64,000 nt of DNA, from assembly GCA_002633005.1 (NCBI GenBank), contig NMRA01000092.1, positions 715,116 to 779,115 of the forward strand. The letters run 5' to 3'. How positions within the stretch are numbered: the first letter of the stretch is position 1; every line of letters starts with the position of its first letter. The DNA is from Phoronis australis. Lineage: Eukaryota; Phoronida; Phoronidae. This document shows positions 1 through 15,200 of the stretch, one piece after another. A program made the position numbers and the translations under genes. The notes under the pieces were generated by a model. That model searched no databases. It was not told the origin of the DNA and was given only the letters and a program-made list of their open reading frames with translations.

Positions 1-200
1 CTGTCCATATTCGACATGATAAAATCTACACATCATAAGGTAAATAATCAACTCAAAACTTTTGAAAATTAGTAAATGAATAGCTTGGGATGTTGCATTG
101 TACACCTATAGTAATGTGACATGTAGCAGGCCTTTGTTGTTTAGCACAGAACTCACTGCAAATAAGCCAGCAAGTGTCAATTGACAGATGGTTGCCTTAC

Positions 201-3200
201 CTTTCTTTCGTATTCTTGATATACTCTCATCAGCCAATGACAGACACGTGTCATCTACAGTGCTGCCCTCCTGTGTTCCATCCAACACAGTTGTATCAGC
301 ATCCAGAGTCTAAATGGAATGTAAGATTTCACTAAAGATTGTAAGCATATAATGACAACACAGGGACACCAATGACACAAAATTGAAAGTGAAGAATGAG
401 GTAGTTCCACTACAACATTATTTTGTGCCTGTGACTTTGGGAATAAGATATGAGGTAGAGCAGTTTTCATAACAACTTTGGTGTCCAACTCTTAAATAGA
501 AAGTGAGAAAAATAATAGATCTCACAATAAACCACTTTCTGGTGTTAAAGATCAAATTTCTTCGCAGGCGTATTTGCTCTTACACAGCACCATCATCGCG
601 CGCTCTTTTATTAATTGGTTGAATTGAAATTGTCTACAACAAAACACCTGGGATTTGCTTGCCCATTCGAACTGTCTTGGCAACTGAAACTAACCGGTCG
701 TGACACGCAACATAGTGTTCCTCATCTGAAGCAATAACCTCTCAGTTGGTCTCGAGCCTAGGTATTATTTCTAATCTCGATAAGGTAAAAGATGGAACTG
801 ATTTTATTACAGTAAGTGGCCAAAGTCAAGTTTTTCGACAGAAGGTACAGCTTCTTAAATGTAAGCCAGCGCAAATTTCTGATGCCAAGAAGTGCTGCTT
901 ATTCAGAAGTTCCCAATATTAAAGGTGTTGAAAACTCATCTGTCAAAAACCTAACTCTTAATTTTGACAATCTGCAGTTATGTAATTGGCCTCAACTCAT
1001 TTGTTGCTCAAATTAGAGGGGATTTCTGGGCCTTGAAAGTTCGTCATTGCTTCAGATAAAAGTCAACAAGTTGTCTTGTTACAGCAGGTCATTTTAGCAC
1101 CCGAGCGAATCGCCCATTATTTCCAAGGTCAGATACCACTTCTAATCTATGAAAGGCACGTGGAGATCAGTTTTATAGTGGCAAGCAGTCTAAATAAAAA
1201 GTGTGGTTCCTTGACAGAATGCAGGTTTATAGCAGCTTTAACAAACAACACAAATGCATTAGCTTGGGTGATATCCACTCACGGCCAGTGACTGGTCTGT
1301 TGCAGCCTCAACTTGTGTACTGTCATCCACTGTCTCACCAGCTGAAAGGAGCATCTCCTTGATGACGTGGGAGTACTTCTCCACCAGCTTGAGTGACGGC
1401 TTATCTTTCACTTCCTGATAAACAACATAAATTAAACATGAGAACTACTAGACAACAGCACAATACATTACAATCAGACGGCCCTGGCAGCAGTTTGATT
1501 CATTTGTCAATACTAGTAAAGCTACAACTGGGATCATTTCAGCATTATCGAATATCTAGATAACTTAGTTACGGGTGGATTTAGGTTAGAGGGCGTGGAA
1601 TGATGGACATGGACAAAAAAATTACTGCTAGCACCGACTTGATATCCAACGCAGAAGGTGTACTTGTTTGGTCCCCCCTTGCGATATCCTAGATCCATCA
1701 GTGTTAAGTGTTCACGTGAGAAAAAAAGTTGTGTCTTTAACTTAGATGAAAGATGAAAAAGCTTCACAGACAGTAGAGAATGGCAAATTCTACATGTCAA
1801 ATAACGTAGAAAATAAATCCAAAACTAAAAGAGGCGATCCAGATCGTCTAAAGGATACACTTGTGTGTCGAAAAGTAGAATAAATATATGTAAATAAAAC
1901 AACAAAAATGGATCACTGAAATTTTAAGATATAATAACATCCTTCGTCAACAGGAACAAAAATAAAGTAAAATCAAACACTATATTACAATTGACATCTG
2001 ATATATGGCGTAATTAACATGATACATTATAACGCCATATATCAGATGTCAATTGTCATATAGTGTTCGATTCCGTTTCTGTTGACGAAGAATGATATTA
2101 TATCCGAAAATTTCAGTGATCCATTTTTGTTGTTTTATTTAAGTATATTTATTCTACGTATCAAAGCATTCTTAAAATTGAAGACAATGTTAAGCAAAAT
2201 ATTCTAAAATTTAGGAACTTTTACTGTGATCAAATGTCCCTATAACCCTATTCACAAATGGGGTAAAACAATGCTTTTGCCAGTAATGTGAAAAGTTACA
2301 GAAGTCACTTTTTCTGGCCCTTTGCTGGAGGTTTGAGTTAACCCAAAACTGCTGGCATTTTTGCTAGCACTTTTCTAACCAGACAGCTTATTTCATAGGA
2401 CATACATGTGCATGGGATACAGGCCTTTGTTTATCACTCCAGTAATCAATAGACTGCAGTGTGTGAACGTTTTTTTGTCTTAAATTTTAACTTTCAAAGC
2501 AATTTAGGTAATGTGGAAAACTAACTCCTGGCAAAAATTACACCTAAACAGATGGTACGCCTGTCTGGATAAATCTCTAATATTTTCTCTATTGTGAACC
2601 TAGTTTTCGGAATACCGTCAGGAAAACCGACCACACCAACCTGTAGCATCTGACTGGCCAACTCTCGCAAGTCTTTATTGTTGACAATGTTGCTAGGCGA
2701 CAACTCAAGGGAGTTAAGCACCCTGCAGAGTGTTCTCACATTGAACGAGTTTGGATCCTGGAGTATCTCGTTAGATATGCGTACTGCAAGGCTATCGTGA
2801 ACGCTAGTCTCCTGTAAATAGATTCAATGTCCTCTTTCAGGGAACGGCTCACAAGTGGGTTGTTAATCCACACAATGCAAGATAGCCATGGACACAGGGC
2901 TTAAAATGTGCACACTGAAAGGACATTACAAATAATTTTCTCAGAACAATGGTTCTAGTATTGAGAGACTGCATAGTAAGACATCAGCATTGTAAAATAA
3001 TCAATAGCATTTGTCTGCACAAAATACAGCCACAAAGTTCAGACCCTGAATGAGTTACCATCCCGGAAATGTTAATACGCCTACATAAAACGCACGTGGA
3101 CCAGTAACAGCGAAGCAGGGTCCATGATGAAGCATAACCTAGTTGGTAGTGCCAAAAATGTTTCAGTATTGGCAAATTGGTCAAGAGGAAGAAGGTGGAG

Positions 3201-6200
3201 TTTAATCACATGTGACAAGCGCAGTCATCAATCATCAACTGTGTACTAGGTCTTTATGGAGTGCTTAGAAAGACACACAATCATGTACTATGAGGTTGTT
3301 AGCCCAAGGACCACCAAACTTTACTCAAGAGTGCCAAATGATTGGTGAATTTTTTTAGTTGAGTTTTGCGAAAACTTTGGCGCGCACGGTCCCTAGTAAA
3401 TACATATAACAAGCGTTCAGCAACTACATATCAAATGAAGCTCAGCCGATCCTGCCGACAGAGTTATATCTCGATACTCTCCTGATAATCGCCCGGCTGT
3501 CAGCTAATACAACCAATTTTCCAATGCAACTTTACTGAAACAGCACCGGAAGCTGTGTATGACCAAGGTAAAACATAAAGTACCCGGGGTCATATTTACA
3601 TCAACATTACACATTAACCTGCATGTTCTGTACATCCTGTTGACTCAGTAAGTGCCTGGCATTGGTCAGCTGGACTAGTAACTCAGCCACGTTGACCTGG
3701 TTGACATCAGCCAGAGGGCTGGATGATGGTGCGTTGAACAAAGTCTTGATGGTGGGCAGGAAGGCCTCCTCAACAACCTCCTGGTTCGACCTGAAACACA
3801 CAGAGGGCGCTATTAGTACTTAGGAGATGTATACTGAGGAAGATATTTCGTAGTGGGTTGTGCCGATTAGTCTTGTATTTATACTCGTCATGTAGTATCG
3901 AAATAAAATTAATGGAAATACAAAATACCTCTATATTTTGAACACCATACAGTAATATTTCTTATCCTACTTAACCACTCGCACAGTTCTTCAAGGTTAA
4001 TTCCTCGAAATGGAATCTTGCATCACATTCGTCAAGTTGGGTAGTTATTTTTATGTACGGTGTAAAATTGAACACTTGGGAATATAAAAGTAATATTTAA
4101 TGATGCTGCAACGTTCATTTTTGTTCTATACATACCATCCTAGAGAAAGACAATTGCACTGTATTTGAAAAAAATCGCATATTTATTTATTTTACATTTA
4201 TGTATTACATGTATGCGAAAAAACTAGCACTACAGAGGCTGGTCACAAGAATTGTGTTTACATTAAACACAATGTGCAGATTTTGAAAATCTGGTGACAA
4301 CACTTCCCATAGCAAAAATTTGGAATCTTGGATTTTGGGAATATTCATAACTTGCATGTTTCAATGCAATCTTCTTGGTCGTACATCAAGTCAAAAAAAC
4401 AAAGCATGTACTTGTAACCACACTGAATATGGTACAAAATTCCAAGATGAAGTTAGGTCACGTTACCTTGAAGCAAACGAAAATATTGGGAAGAAAACGC
4501 CAAGGCAGTGTCTCAGATGAGAGTCGTCCTCTGTTACGGGGTTGTACCATAGCAACAGTAGTCGTGACAACAACTTGGGCGACGACACGCGTCCTGACAT
4601 CATCAACTTAGCTAGGCCCTCCCCGACAATAGTGCGTACCTCGGATTGCTACAGAAACCAAAGAAAGTGAAATACTGCAAGCTCAACATTCCGCACAGTG
4701 TAATGAGCAATCAATCTCACTAACGACCACTTGATGCTCACTAAGTGGAGCCAACCAACAAAGGTCCCTGTTTTTAACATCGGAACAGGAAGCAGTCCAT
4801 CTGCAAAGGAGTATTCGAGGGATAAGGGAAAGCACACATTTCCATGCAGAGTACCCTTATTACACCAGTGCCACCTATGTCACCTCACAAACAAACAATC
4901 TTTTTGTACTGATGAGTTAAAACACCACTATACATGTAATTTTCCTGACCAGTTACAGTGTAGATTCTTAACCTCAGGACACATAATGGGGGAGAACACG
5001 ATTCACATGTCAAATTTTTAACAAGAATAACATGAAGAAAGTTTAAGTCATCATGATCATATTTTTTCAAAAGCAACGAGTCTCTACTGAAAGTCCAGGG
5101 TTAAAATCTTACACAGCTTATCCTTGCTTCTAACTTTGGAAAGATGAATCAAAATTAAGAAGTTACAAACAGGTTTTAAAAACAAAGGCTAATAATAACC
5201 AGCATGAACGCGTGGATCCTGTTTCAAAATGTAAAAGCAAAACTGATGACAAACGGTGGACACATCCCTTTGCCTGAACTAACTTAGAGCCCTCATGTGC
5301 CCAGGCTGCCTACCTCACTGTCTAGGAGACCAATCAGTATGGCCAGCATACTGCTGACAGTGTTAGTTGGCTGTTTCTCAGAGCTTACATCTTCTTCATC
5401 AACAGAGTCCTCTGGCTTGTCATCCACGTTGTCACCGGATGACGTGTCGCTGTTGGTAGACTGGCAAAGAAAGACACACAGTGTTACTAACAAGCAAGGA
5501 TGGATATTACATTTAAATATGTAATATTCATAACATTGCACTCAAAATTACACAATATTCTCACACAACTTTTATCTTAACTAATAGCCACCAAAAGTAA
5601 TTTTTGACATCAGCCCTGAGACAGATTCGAACACAGGACCAGACGTCTTCAGTCCGATGCTTTGCGAGCAGAACTAAACCCCACTAGCCAAATTGCAGAG
5701 TATTCTAAGTGTATTTTATTGGTAAAGTCACCAGCCTCAGTTTCAGCTAATGCCTGGCAGCCAACAGTGAGAATTAGCGATTTGTAAAAAAAATAATATA
5801 AACAAAATGGATTTTTTCTTTTACAGCCCTGGTAAAAGCCAATAACTTCAAGACCTATCCAAGAATAACCCCAAATATGCATATTTGGCATTAAAGTCGC
5901 TTAGGTCCCCTTAACATGCAACTGCAATCAGTCTTTATCATTTACACCCACAGAGGAAGACTCTTTCATGTCAGCACTTACCTCATCAGCAATGAACATA
6001 TCCAGACTGAAGGTCTGAATGAGGTCAAAGATCACCTGCAGTGCCGTTACCTTGACAGCCTCCTGGTCCACCTGAGTTACCTGGAGATGAGAAAAGTGAA
6101 GTTATAAGCAACGGTTGCTGGTGGAGTAAATTGGATCTAAGAACTAGGCAACACAGTTCACAGCGCTCATAACTACCGGTATATAGATACGACGTCAGTG

Positions 6201-9200
6201 ACCAAAGAGCTAAGCTGTACACCTGCACTGAATTAATGAATGCCTGTAAGTACAGTTCACAGCGCTCATAACTACCACTATATAGATACGACGTCAGTGA
6301 CCAAAGAGCTAAACTGTACACCTGCACTGAATTAATGAATGCCTGTAAGTACAGTTCACAGCGCTCCTAACTACCGCTATATAGATACGGCGTCAGTGAC
6401 CAAAGAGCTAAGCTGTACACTTGCACTGAATTAATGAATGCCTGTAAGTTACAACCCCAGCTGAGCTGAGAGAATACTCGAGCTACATTACAATGACATT
6501 GGGTTCAAATGAGTCCAGGCTTAACTTGTTCCGACTTAGCGCTCACTTGTATCTTGGTGAGCACTGAATATTTCATAATACATCTTTTCAATGTACTCGT
6601 TTGATGCCACTCACAGCGATAATTAGGTCAAAACAACAGTTAGGAGGTTTGGGACATATGGTAATTCGTCACTAACCTGTCTTATTTTCCACAAAAAGTT
6701 TCCAAAATTATCATTTTTCTATTTTTCAAAGTCTGCTTACTAGGAAAATTTACCAAATGTTACTCGATGACATCTACACAATACAAACCAAGCTAAAAAT
6801 GAACTAGAATTTTCTTGATCTTTATTTTTATTGAGAAATTTAAAAAAATAAAACTTCAATAGTCTGCCATATTGTGTGCTAAATATGTGAAAAAATACCA
6901 TTTATTATGCGGAAACTAGCCACAGAAACGTTCAATAAAGTACACAAGGCTCATAGTACAGTAACTAGAATCAAAAGCAAATGTTTTCTAGACAACAATA
7001 AAGATTTTGTTTTTATGAGGGTGTTGTGACAGTTCCATTATCACTGGAGAACAATGAATTGATACATCATTCTTTTAGCAGAACCATAATAGTGCATCAG
7101 TACTCCAATGATAGTGTCGCTGCATGATACGGTGAAGACTTGACAATTTAGAAAAATAATATGGGAGAACTGTGAAATGTTAATTTATCAAAAATTTTTA
7201 AAAATGAACAGGAAGAAATGTTTACTTCATCATTTGCACCGTTAATATTGTACATCTGACATCAAAAAACACCATTGAAGCACTTTCGAGCATTTTTAAC
7301 AAGTGGAAAAATGTCTATTTTGGCAATAATTATTATTTTTGTTCAAATTTCAGGAAACTGTACATTGAGGAGGTGCAGGACTAACCTGAAGGAAGAGCAA
7401 TAGGTGAGTCCTAGCTAGCTCCTTACTGATGATGCAGCACAGACCGAGGGCTTTGACAGCCTGGTTACGGATGGCTGCGTCTTCACTCTGGATGCCTGGT
7501 ATAATCTGTAACAGTAAGAATGCGCTCACTGCAGAGCTGGGCAGGACTACGACCACAGGCAAATGGAGCATGTAAATAAACACGATGAAAGCGTTTAAAT
7601 GCCTTCACATCACCGTGTGTTGAATCATAATAATTATGTTAACCAGGTAAACGCACTGTGGCAATGTTGTTAAGAGTTACATAAAATGGAAAGAGGATTT
7701 ATTCCTTTGATTCTTAAAACATAATGGCTGCGGACAATTTTAAACAAGAATATTGAATTATTTGCATGGACCACAGGATCATTTGCGCAAAACAATGATT
7801 ACCATACATACAGACCACATCTTTGGACATGAATATACCAACAACTGGTACTAATGAAATGTAAGGTATTAATTACAATTCCATACAGCTATGTCTAGCA
7901 ATTTCAAAATAATTAGACACACAGTGAGATATACATGCCATTTGGCAGCACTCTTAGTGAATAATACGGGAGCCAAATATGCAGTCTGGAAAATTATAGA
8001 GCCACACTAACCTGCAAATGGCCATTAACATATTGTTCCAACCAACACCACATTTGTTTAATCCATGAAACAAGGCCTTGAAACTATTTCGGTGACCTTG
8101 ATGAGTAAACAAGTTCAGTAAATAAAAATCATCCACAAACGGTGGTCGGAAACACTAACGAATTTCGACCCACAGATGTTTTGCCTGTCCATAGACGTAT
8201 GAACTCACCAGACTGTCAACCAGTGATTGAAGGGCGGGGTTAAGTTCTTTCAGTGTCAGGCCACATAACATCTCGACTGCGATGGTCATACACTTGAGTA
8301 ATGTGGGAGTATCAGTCTGCAATTTAAAGAGTCATTCACAACCTCATACATTAGTGCACTGACACTTATAAGGAATACATCAGGGCTTGGAACAATTAAT
8401 GACAGAAAAGAGGAAAAATTTCCAGGCAACCTACCATTCTACAAATAAATAGGCTTGTGCGATACAAATGCTTTCTGTGTTGTAAAATTTAATTGCAAGA
8501 AATACGTTTTGCGCAAATAAAGTCAAAATGACGATAAAAAAGAGGCAAAAATAGGAAACTGAAAAATTGAAAGCTAGAATTCCAAGCCCTGATACACCTT
8601 TAGATGACATTATTGTGTATTTAAGAACAGCGCCAATATGAATTTGAACCCATAGTCTCAGCGGTCACAGCCCAATGGTTTGCTAGTAGAGCTAAACGCT
8701 TATACAGAAATTAGCTGAGTATTTTAAGTGTATTCATCTGATGCCAGTGGCCTCGATTTCAGATAATTCTAACCAATGGCGGGAAGTCGGCATTGGAATG
8801 GAAAAATTCTATTAACATCACAAAAACAACAAATTTTGCTGTTTTATAACTCTGGCCAAAGCTACAAACTTCAAGAAGTCTATTCTACCTAACAATAATC
8901 ACAAAAATGCATTTCTGGCCCTGTAACCAATTATGCCCTTTAAAAGCTAAACAACATTTTGAGGCTCAGCAAGGAACCAGTCTAAAACATTTCTGTCAAG
9001 TTTCAACACTGCCCAATATAACAATCCCACTGGAATCACTTTCTTTAAAAAGCTATCTGACTTCATTGAGCGAAACATACCCAAGATTTAATTTCTCAAG
9101 TTTTACCACCAAAAATAACACCTCGCAAATCCTTTTCATAGTGTTATCTCATTCTTTCCTTGAAAGGGTTCAGATTTCAAGCACAAGGCGATTTAGAAAT

Positions 9201-12200
9201 AACGTGCCTACGTTGAAAAATAACCCTTGGAACACTTGAAATGAAATGTGTAATCCAAATTATTACTCACCACAGGGGAAATGTGTCTGTGCCTTACGAA
9301 AGGGAATTTTTCTCCCATGAAAAGAATTTTTACAGGGGATTCTGAGAAGGAATAAAATTCTCCCACTACCAACATTTGGTGACGACTCTCAACTAGTAAC
9401 TCTTCCAGCACTGACCAGTTCGCTTTCAAATCCATTTTACAACTCACCTCCCTCACTAATCACTATTTCTGTCCTGACCTAACCGTCTCCACCAATTCCA
9501 TTGTCTATCTCCTCACCTCCCTCACTACTCACCCTCTCTGTCCTGACCTGCTCCGTCCTCGTCTGGCCCTCCTCCATCAACGCCTGTTTACTCGCCTCCA
9601 GCTCACAGACTCTCGCCTTCAACCCTGCCGCTCGCTCAAACTCCTGCTGTTGGACGCAGGTTTCCAGCTCGTCCCGGACCTGATTCAATTCCACGCGTAC
9701 ACCAGCCAGCTGCCAGGAAAATACAACAAACAGCTCTACAATGAATCTATGTCCGCAGGCACTTTAATAAATATGAAATGCTCCAGAACCTTATTCCCTC
9801 TTACACCGTCCATCATTGTGATTCAGTACTGTACAACATTGTGTTTACGCTTATGCATTTACATGCCAAGTTACACCAATACCCAACTTTTGGAAGATTT
9901 GCCAACAAGCAAAACACATGAATACAACTAAAGAGAAAATTTTGAAAATTGCACGTGAAGACAAAAATCTAGTTTTAAAAACACACTATTTTCAGTCTAA
10001 ACATGCGCATGTACAGCAATAACATCTGTTTTTTTCAATTTCATGACTGCATTCCATAGACCATAGTAGATAACCAGTCGTACACCTAAAATAAGAACCA
10101 TTTTCCATAATGAGAAGATTAGGCACTTATACCTACCACAAGACTATATTGACAGTTTGCAAACAAGTGGATATAAAATAGACCCCTGTGCAGTTACCTT
10201 AACCATTCTTTCTAACACACAGAGCATTAAAAATAGAGAAAATAATGGCGTCCAAAAGGGAAAATGTTGAACGTCCACATACGCGTTAAATACTGTACGA
10301 CGAACATTGCTGCTACGTGTCCCAAAACTCGACCCTACCTTCAACTCCAGCGACCTCTGCTCCTCTCGACTCAACGAGTGGTCGACAGTTGTGATTGGCT
10401 CTCGTATCTCGGCGATTGTCTCGGCCAATAGCTGTACCCGAGCTGCATCGTCTGGCTTCAGCGTCTTCATCACAGTGAGTAGGGCCTTGACAAGAGAGTG
10501 TGACACCACCTCACTAAGCAGCATGCCGTGCACCAACTCTGTCAGCTGTTTCCTGTTGTTGACATGGAAGATGAATTAGATGAAAGAGGTCACTGAAGAA
10601 GACTGGGGTCAGTTTCGAGGAAGTTGAATTACGAATTAAGATCGAAAATTTGGCCTTACGCTCCACGTAATTATTTCCGAAAAATAATCAAATCGCGCTT
10701 GAACAAAACCTGAGATAATTTCTACAGTGACTACTACAGTGTGATTTGGTAATAATTCAGCAACTGTGAAATGGAAGGATAAGACCAAATTTCTATCTAG
10801 ACCCCTGGTATAAATATTAATGAGGTACCGATATTTAGAATTTGTAAGTAGCCTAGAACCCTTGTCTCAGTTCAGTCTATAGTTTGCTTGAGACTGTGAC
10901 AATCAGTAACATTTGAACATATCCCAATGAACTTGATGCTGTCCAGCTCGCTTAGACTGTCCATAAGAAAGTAAATCAGTTGTAGCCAGGGAGGAGAAAC
11001 AATCCTGTGGTCAGACTCATTAACATAACAGCAAATCAACTGTGGGTCACAAGTCCATATGCAATCTTTGATCTCTGACTGAGGTGTTTACAGAGCCTGA
11101 GTACTGAATTAAGGATTCTAACCACAAATGTTCTTTAAATAGGTCAGACCACGAGATTTGAATTTTGATCGTAACCTGCCATTTTAATACGAAAACAGCC
11201 AATCATGTGCAAAAGACTTGGCAGTGAAACATGCCATGAAAAATGCGTCATTCAGTTGTTTGAGACCAAGTGAGGCACCCCTTACTGTAACACGCCACAT
11301 ATAAAGTTATGACCATACCTGCCTGCCTCGTCAGAGATGTCCAACATCCCTCCAATCTCCAGCAACTGTTGCATAATGAACTCTGTCTTCAGTTGAGAGT
11401 CCACTGTCTGGTCTCCACGCAGCTGCTCAGTAAAACTGAAACAGTTCATAAGGGCAAGTTTATAGGGTCGTTGTATTTTTGTCAATGGAAAATACTGGAA
11501 GACGGTCAAGAAACGAAAATTAACCGAATTTTTAATTCTTGAAGTTTCATTTCAAAATTTCACCGAGATTGATGAACCCATAAACTCAATGTATACCCTA
11601 TCTAACTGAATTGCACTAAATGACTAAGCAACACTGCTTTGGCAGAACACTGTGTACTGATGTAACCTCCATAAGAAGCTGTGGTTTTAAAATTCACCAC
11701 GTAGTGCAAAACACAAATTAAAATGAAATAGAAACAAATGTTCTTGACCCATCAAATGTGACATTAATGGCACAGTGTAAGGAAAAATGGCTTAAAGCAA
11801 AATGAACACCTTGGATGTATTCTGGAATAAGCAAATTACCATTTCATCACACAAGGCAATCCACTGTGTAGCGTAGCTGTCTAAAAATTTTACACAGGGG
11901 GTCATTTTACAACAAATCGATCCAAGTAAGATTGCTGAAAAGAAATGTGACTATCCATTGTGCCAGCTTTATATTGCCACAACTCCATTATGGAGTCCAT
12001 CCCAACTGTATGCTTACCTCCTCACATAGTCACAGAAGTCAGGCACACTTGGCACCAGTCTCTCTAGCTGTTCTTCAGCCTCATCTCCTTGGGCCTTCAA
12101 ATGACTGCAGAGACAGCGCCAGTAGAAAACGTTCTCGCTCGTCAGCTTGTCACTGTCGATGACATGCCTAAAATAAAGACGATAAAGCAAGATGTCGAGA

Positions 12201-15200
12201 AAGTCAACATATAATTAAAAACAGGCATCTAAAACAACAAACAGCTGAGAAATGTGAATAAAGCATAGTTTTGTCTACAGTGTTCAGTAGGGAAAGCCCA
12301 GCATATCCCGAGAAATCAAAATTGGAGGTCTAAGAGTAGGTTCATAGGCCAGTTTGATGATATTCTCAATACTCACTCAGCAGGCGACAGCAGTTCACTT
12401 ACTTGTCATTCAGCACGTCACAGTTGTCCACCAGCTGGTCAGTAGTGGACTTGCCAAACATGGTGGACAGTGCCAACTGACAGATGTCCATGGACTCCTC
12501 CACATCAAGACACTGCAGAAGTTCCAGAATGTTACCGTCAAATGAAGCCAGCCAGCTCTGTAGTAGCTTGGAGCCACACGCCTCACGCACAGAGTCTGCA
12601 AGTTTACAACAACAACGGCTTCAGGTTCAGCAGAAAAACATACTTTTTAACCAACTATAAGATAACACATATTGCTTGAAACGAGACAGTGTGGGTATTT
12701 GAGGGCCCAAATACCTCCAGCCTTAAACGAAAAACAAGGTTGAGATGGTTCAACACGCCAAAGATACCAGCACAGACAGTACTAGCCTTATGCCAAAGCC
12801 TAAATATTTCCTCTGAAAATCAAAGGAAGATTTTCCCCTGAAATACATGTGTCCCAATGAAATAGTAAGACTAGTTGCGGACCTACGATGCACAAGAGCA
12901 TTCGTGCATTAACTGCCTCTTGAACACGTTACTCTATGAAGCCAAATAACACTGTGTGAACTTCATGAACACCTTAAAGCATGAAACACTTTCATAAAAA
13001 GTTCATTAAATTGACAAGCATCACTATATAAATATTTAACTGAGGGAATTCCCACTGTTTGAAAGTGGCTACCTCACTCGTTGAGGAAAAAGTTTTGATG
13101 GTGGTGAGATTTCGCACTCTTCATAAGCTCCTCAGGCCCAACAACTCCACAAGGAGGACAAAAGCTACCTCTCCGTCATCAAAAATGACAATGGAAAATG
13201 GATTCTGTTTTAGCCTTAACTAACAGTAACTAGTGATTAATAGTCATCTAAATGATATATCACTGAAGTTGAAAGTTCTATTTGCCATGGAAACCGTCAA
13301 AATCCTGCACAATCATTAATCTCAATCTTAATATTACAATTAGTTACCAGCTCGATCGTTCAGTCCATCCTGTAACAGTTGTACCCTCTGGGCGATCGTC
13401 AGCGCCTTGATGTGAAGCTTGTCTGCAATCGTCTGAAAGGCTAGCCGGCGCACTGATTCCTTCACGTCGCGCGTCCGTTCAAAGATGACAGGAAGCGTCT
13501 TGGTGGTGAGAGCAATGCAGGATAACACAGCACGTCTAACATCGGCGTTGGAGTCACAACTCAACAGGAACAAGTAGGCTGTAAAAATGGTCCAACTGTT
13601 GTATACTGCTACACTATTGACAATGGAGGTAAAAAGGTAATACTTACCACAGTGTCAGTGGATATACCCAACCTGCAGAAATACAATTTTCAGACACAAC
13701 GATGACAATATTGAAATGAGAAAAAGGTGGATAAAATGTGTTCGGCAACTTCAATCATTCTATCCACTGACTCTGCAAAAACATTTTCTAGGTTGTGTGA
13801 GGTCAGATTTATAACTATCTCATGACACTAATCATTGTTTGTTCCTAAAAATTATTCCTAACTACACCAGGATCCAGGATCTAATATCCAAACTCGACGG
13901 ACTCAATGAGGAGTAAGAGTGACTCCGTGGTTTGAGCTCCGGACTCCCATGTGGGAGACCTGGGTTCGAATCCTGGCTTTACTGGTAGACAATGGAGCAT
14001 TGCACAAAAGTGTCTCCTACTCCTCTGAGTTCAGTCTTACTAGTGAGTGAATGAGTGTATGTAAGGTAATGAATGAGAACCGTTTCGGAATACTCGACTT
14101 CAAGTATGAAGTGTGAAAGAACGAAGATAAATGATGACGTGTGATTCAAGTACAAATTTGTAAGTTTACTTCAAATATTCCATAAAATTGGCCAATTTTC
14201 AAACTGAGTTTGGAGAAGAGATTAGGAGTCTTTCTCAATGGAAAAATCACCATGAGGTTAAACCATAAATAATGCGAATACCCTTATCACATATGCAGAT
14301 TGTGCCATGCTCTACAAACCAATCATCAATTTTCAAAATGCTTTTCAAATATAATTTCACGAATGTATTATTTAGGTTGATAAATCAAGAGAAGCCACGA
14401 ACGCAATGACAACAGAGGCAGATGCAGGAGGACTAGCAGTGTTCTGGTGATGGACAAGCACACAGGGTACATTAGATTACGGTAATACAACAGTGACTTA
14501 AGGCTGAGGAGGGGTCCAAACTCAAAGAACTCGTAGCTATGGTGAAAATTCTTCAATTTGGGACAAAAGTTATTCCTAAAATTGCCCCATACCATATACT
14601 TGCAAATGTGCAAAACTTTCCAAATGTTATTTGGTAATATCTACACCATACAAACCATGCTAAAAGGATTCAAACTAAACATTCCCGAAAGTTCACCTGT
14701 CCGCGCCATATTGTGCCCCAAACTAAAGAATTTTGCTGTAGTTGAAGAAACTACTACAATCTCTTACAGACAAGCGGACGCACAACACGTGGTTGTTAAT
14801 AACTGACAGATTACCAGCTATAATGGGGCAGTCCTTGTCCGTGGGGTCCTGGAGTCGGTCAACTGCAGCCACAGCCTGTATCCTCACTATGGGGAACTTG
14901 TCGCGAAGACGTTGGAGCATCGTCTCATAGATCTGGTCATAGAGGTCATCCTCGATCTGGGCGTCGGCTCCCATATTCGACAACAGCTTGTTGATAAGCT
15001 GGCAACAGCGAAAACGCACTGCACGGTCTTTGGCATTATGGGACTGAAATATGTGTTAGGTTACATTGAGATTGGCTCCATTCTCGACATCAAAATTCCT
15101 AATACTTGACGCATGTAGCAGCTCTGAAAAGTAATAGCGGCTGCATAGTGCAGTATCTGACTACATGTTCATAGCATTGCACAAGTCTTTATGGAAATGT

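Noticed and set aside
13915-13990. Possible functional tRNA gene
   Set aside because: A B box is present but the cloverleaf is incomplete, and the same head plus tail recurs at 20411, so it is a SINE.
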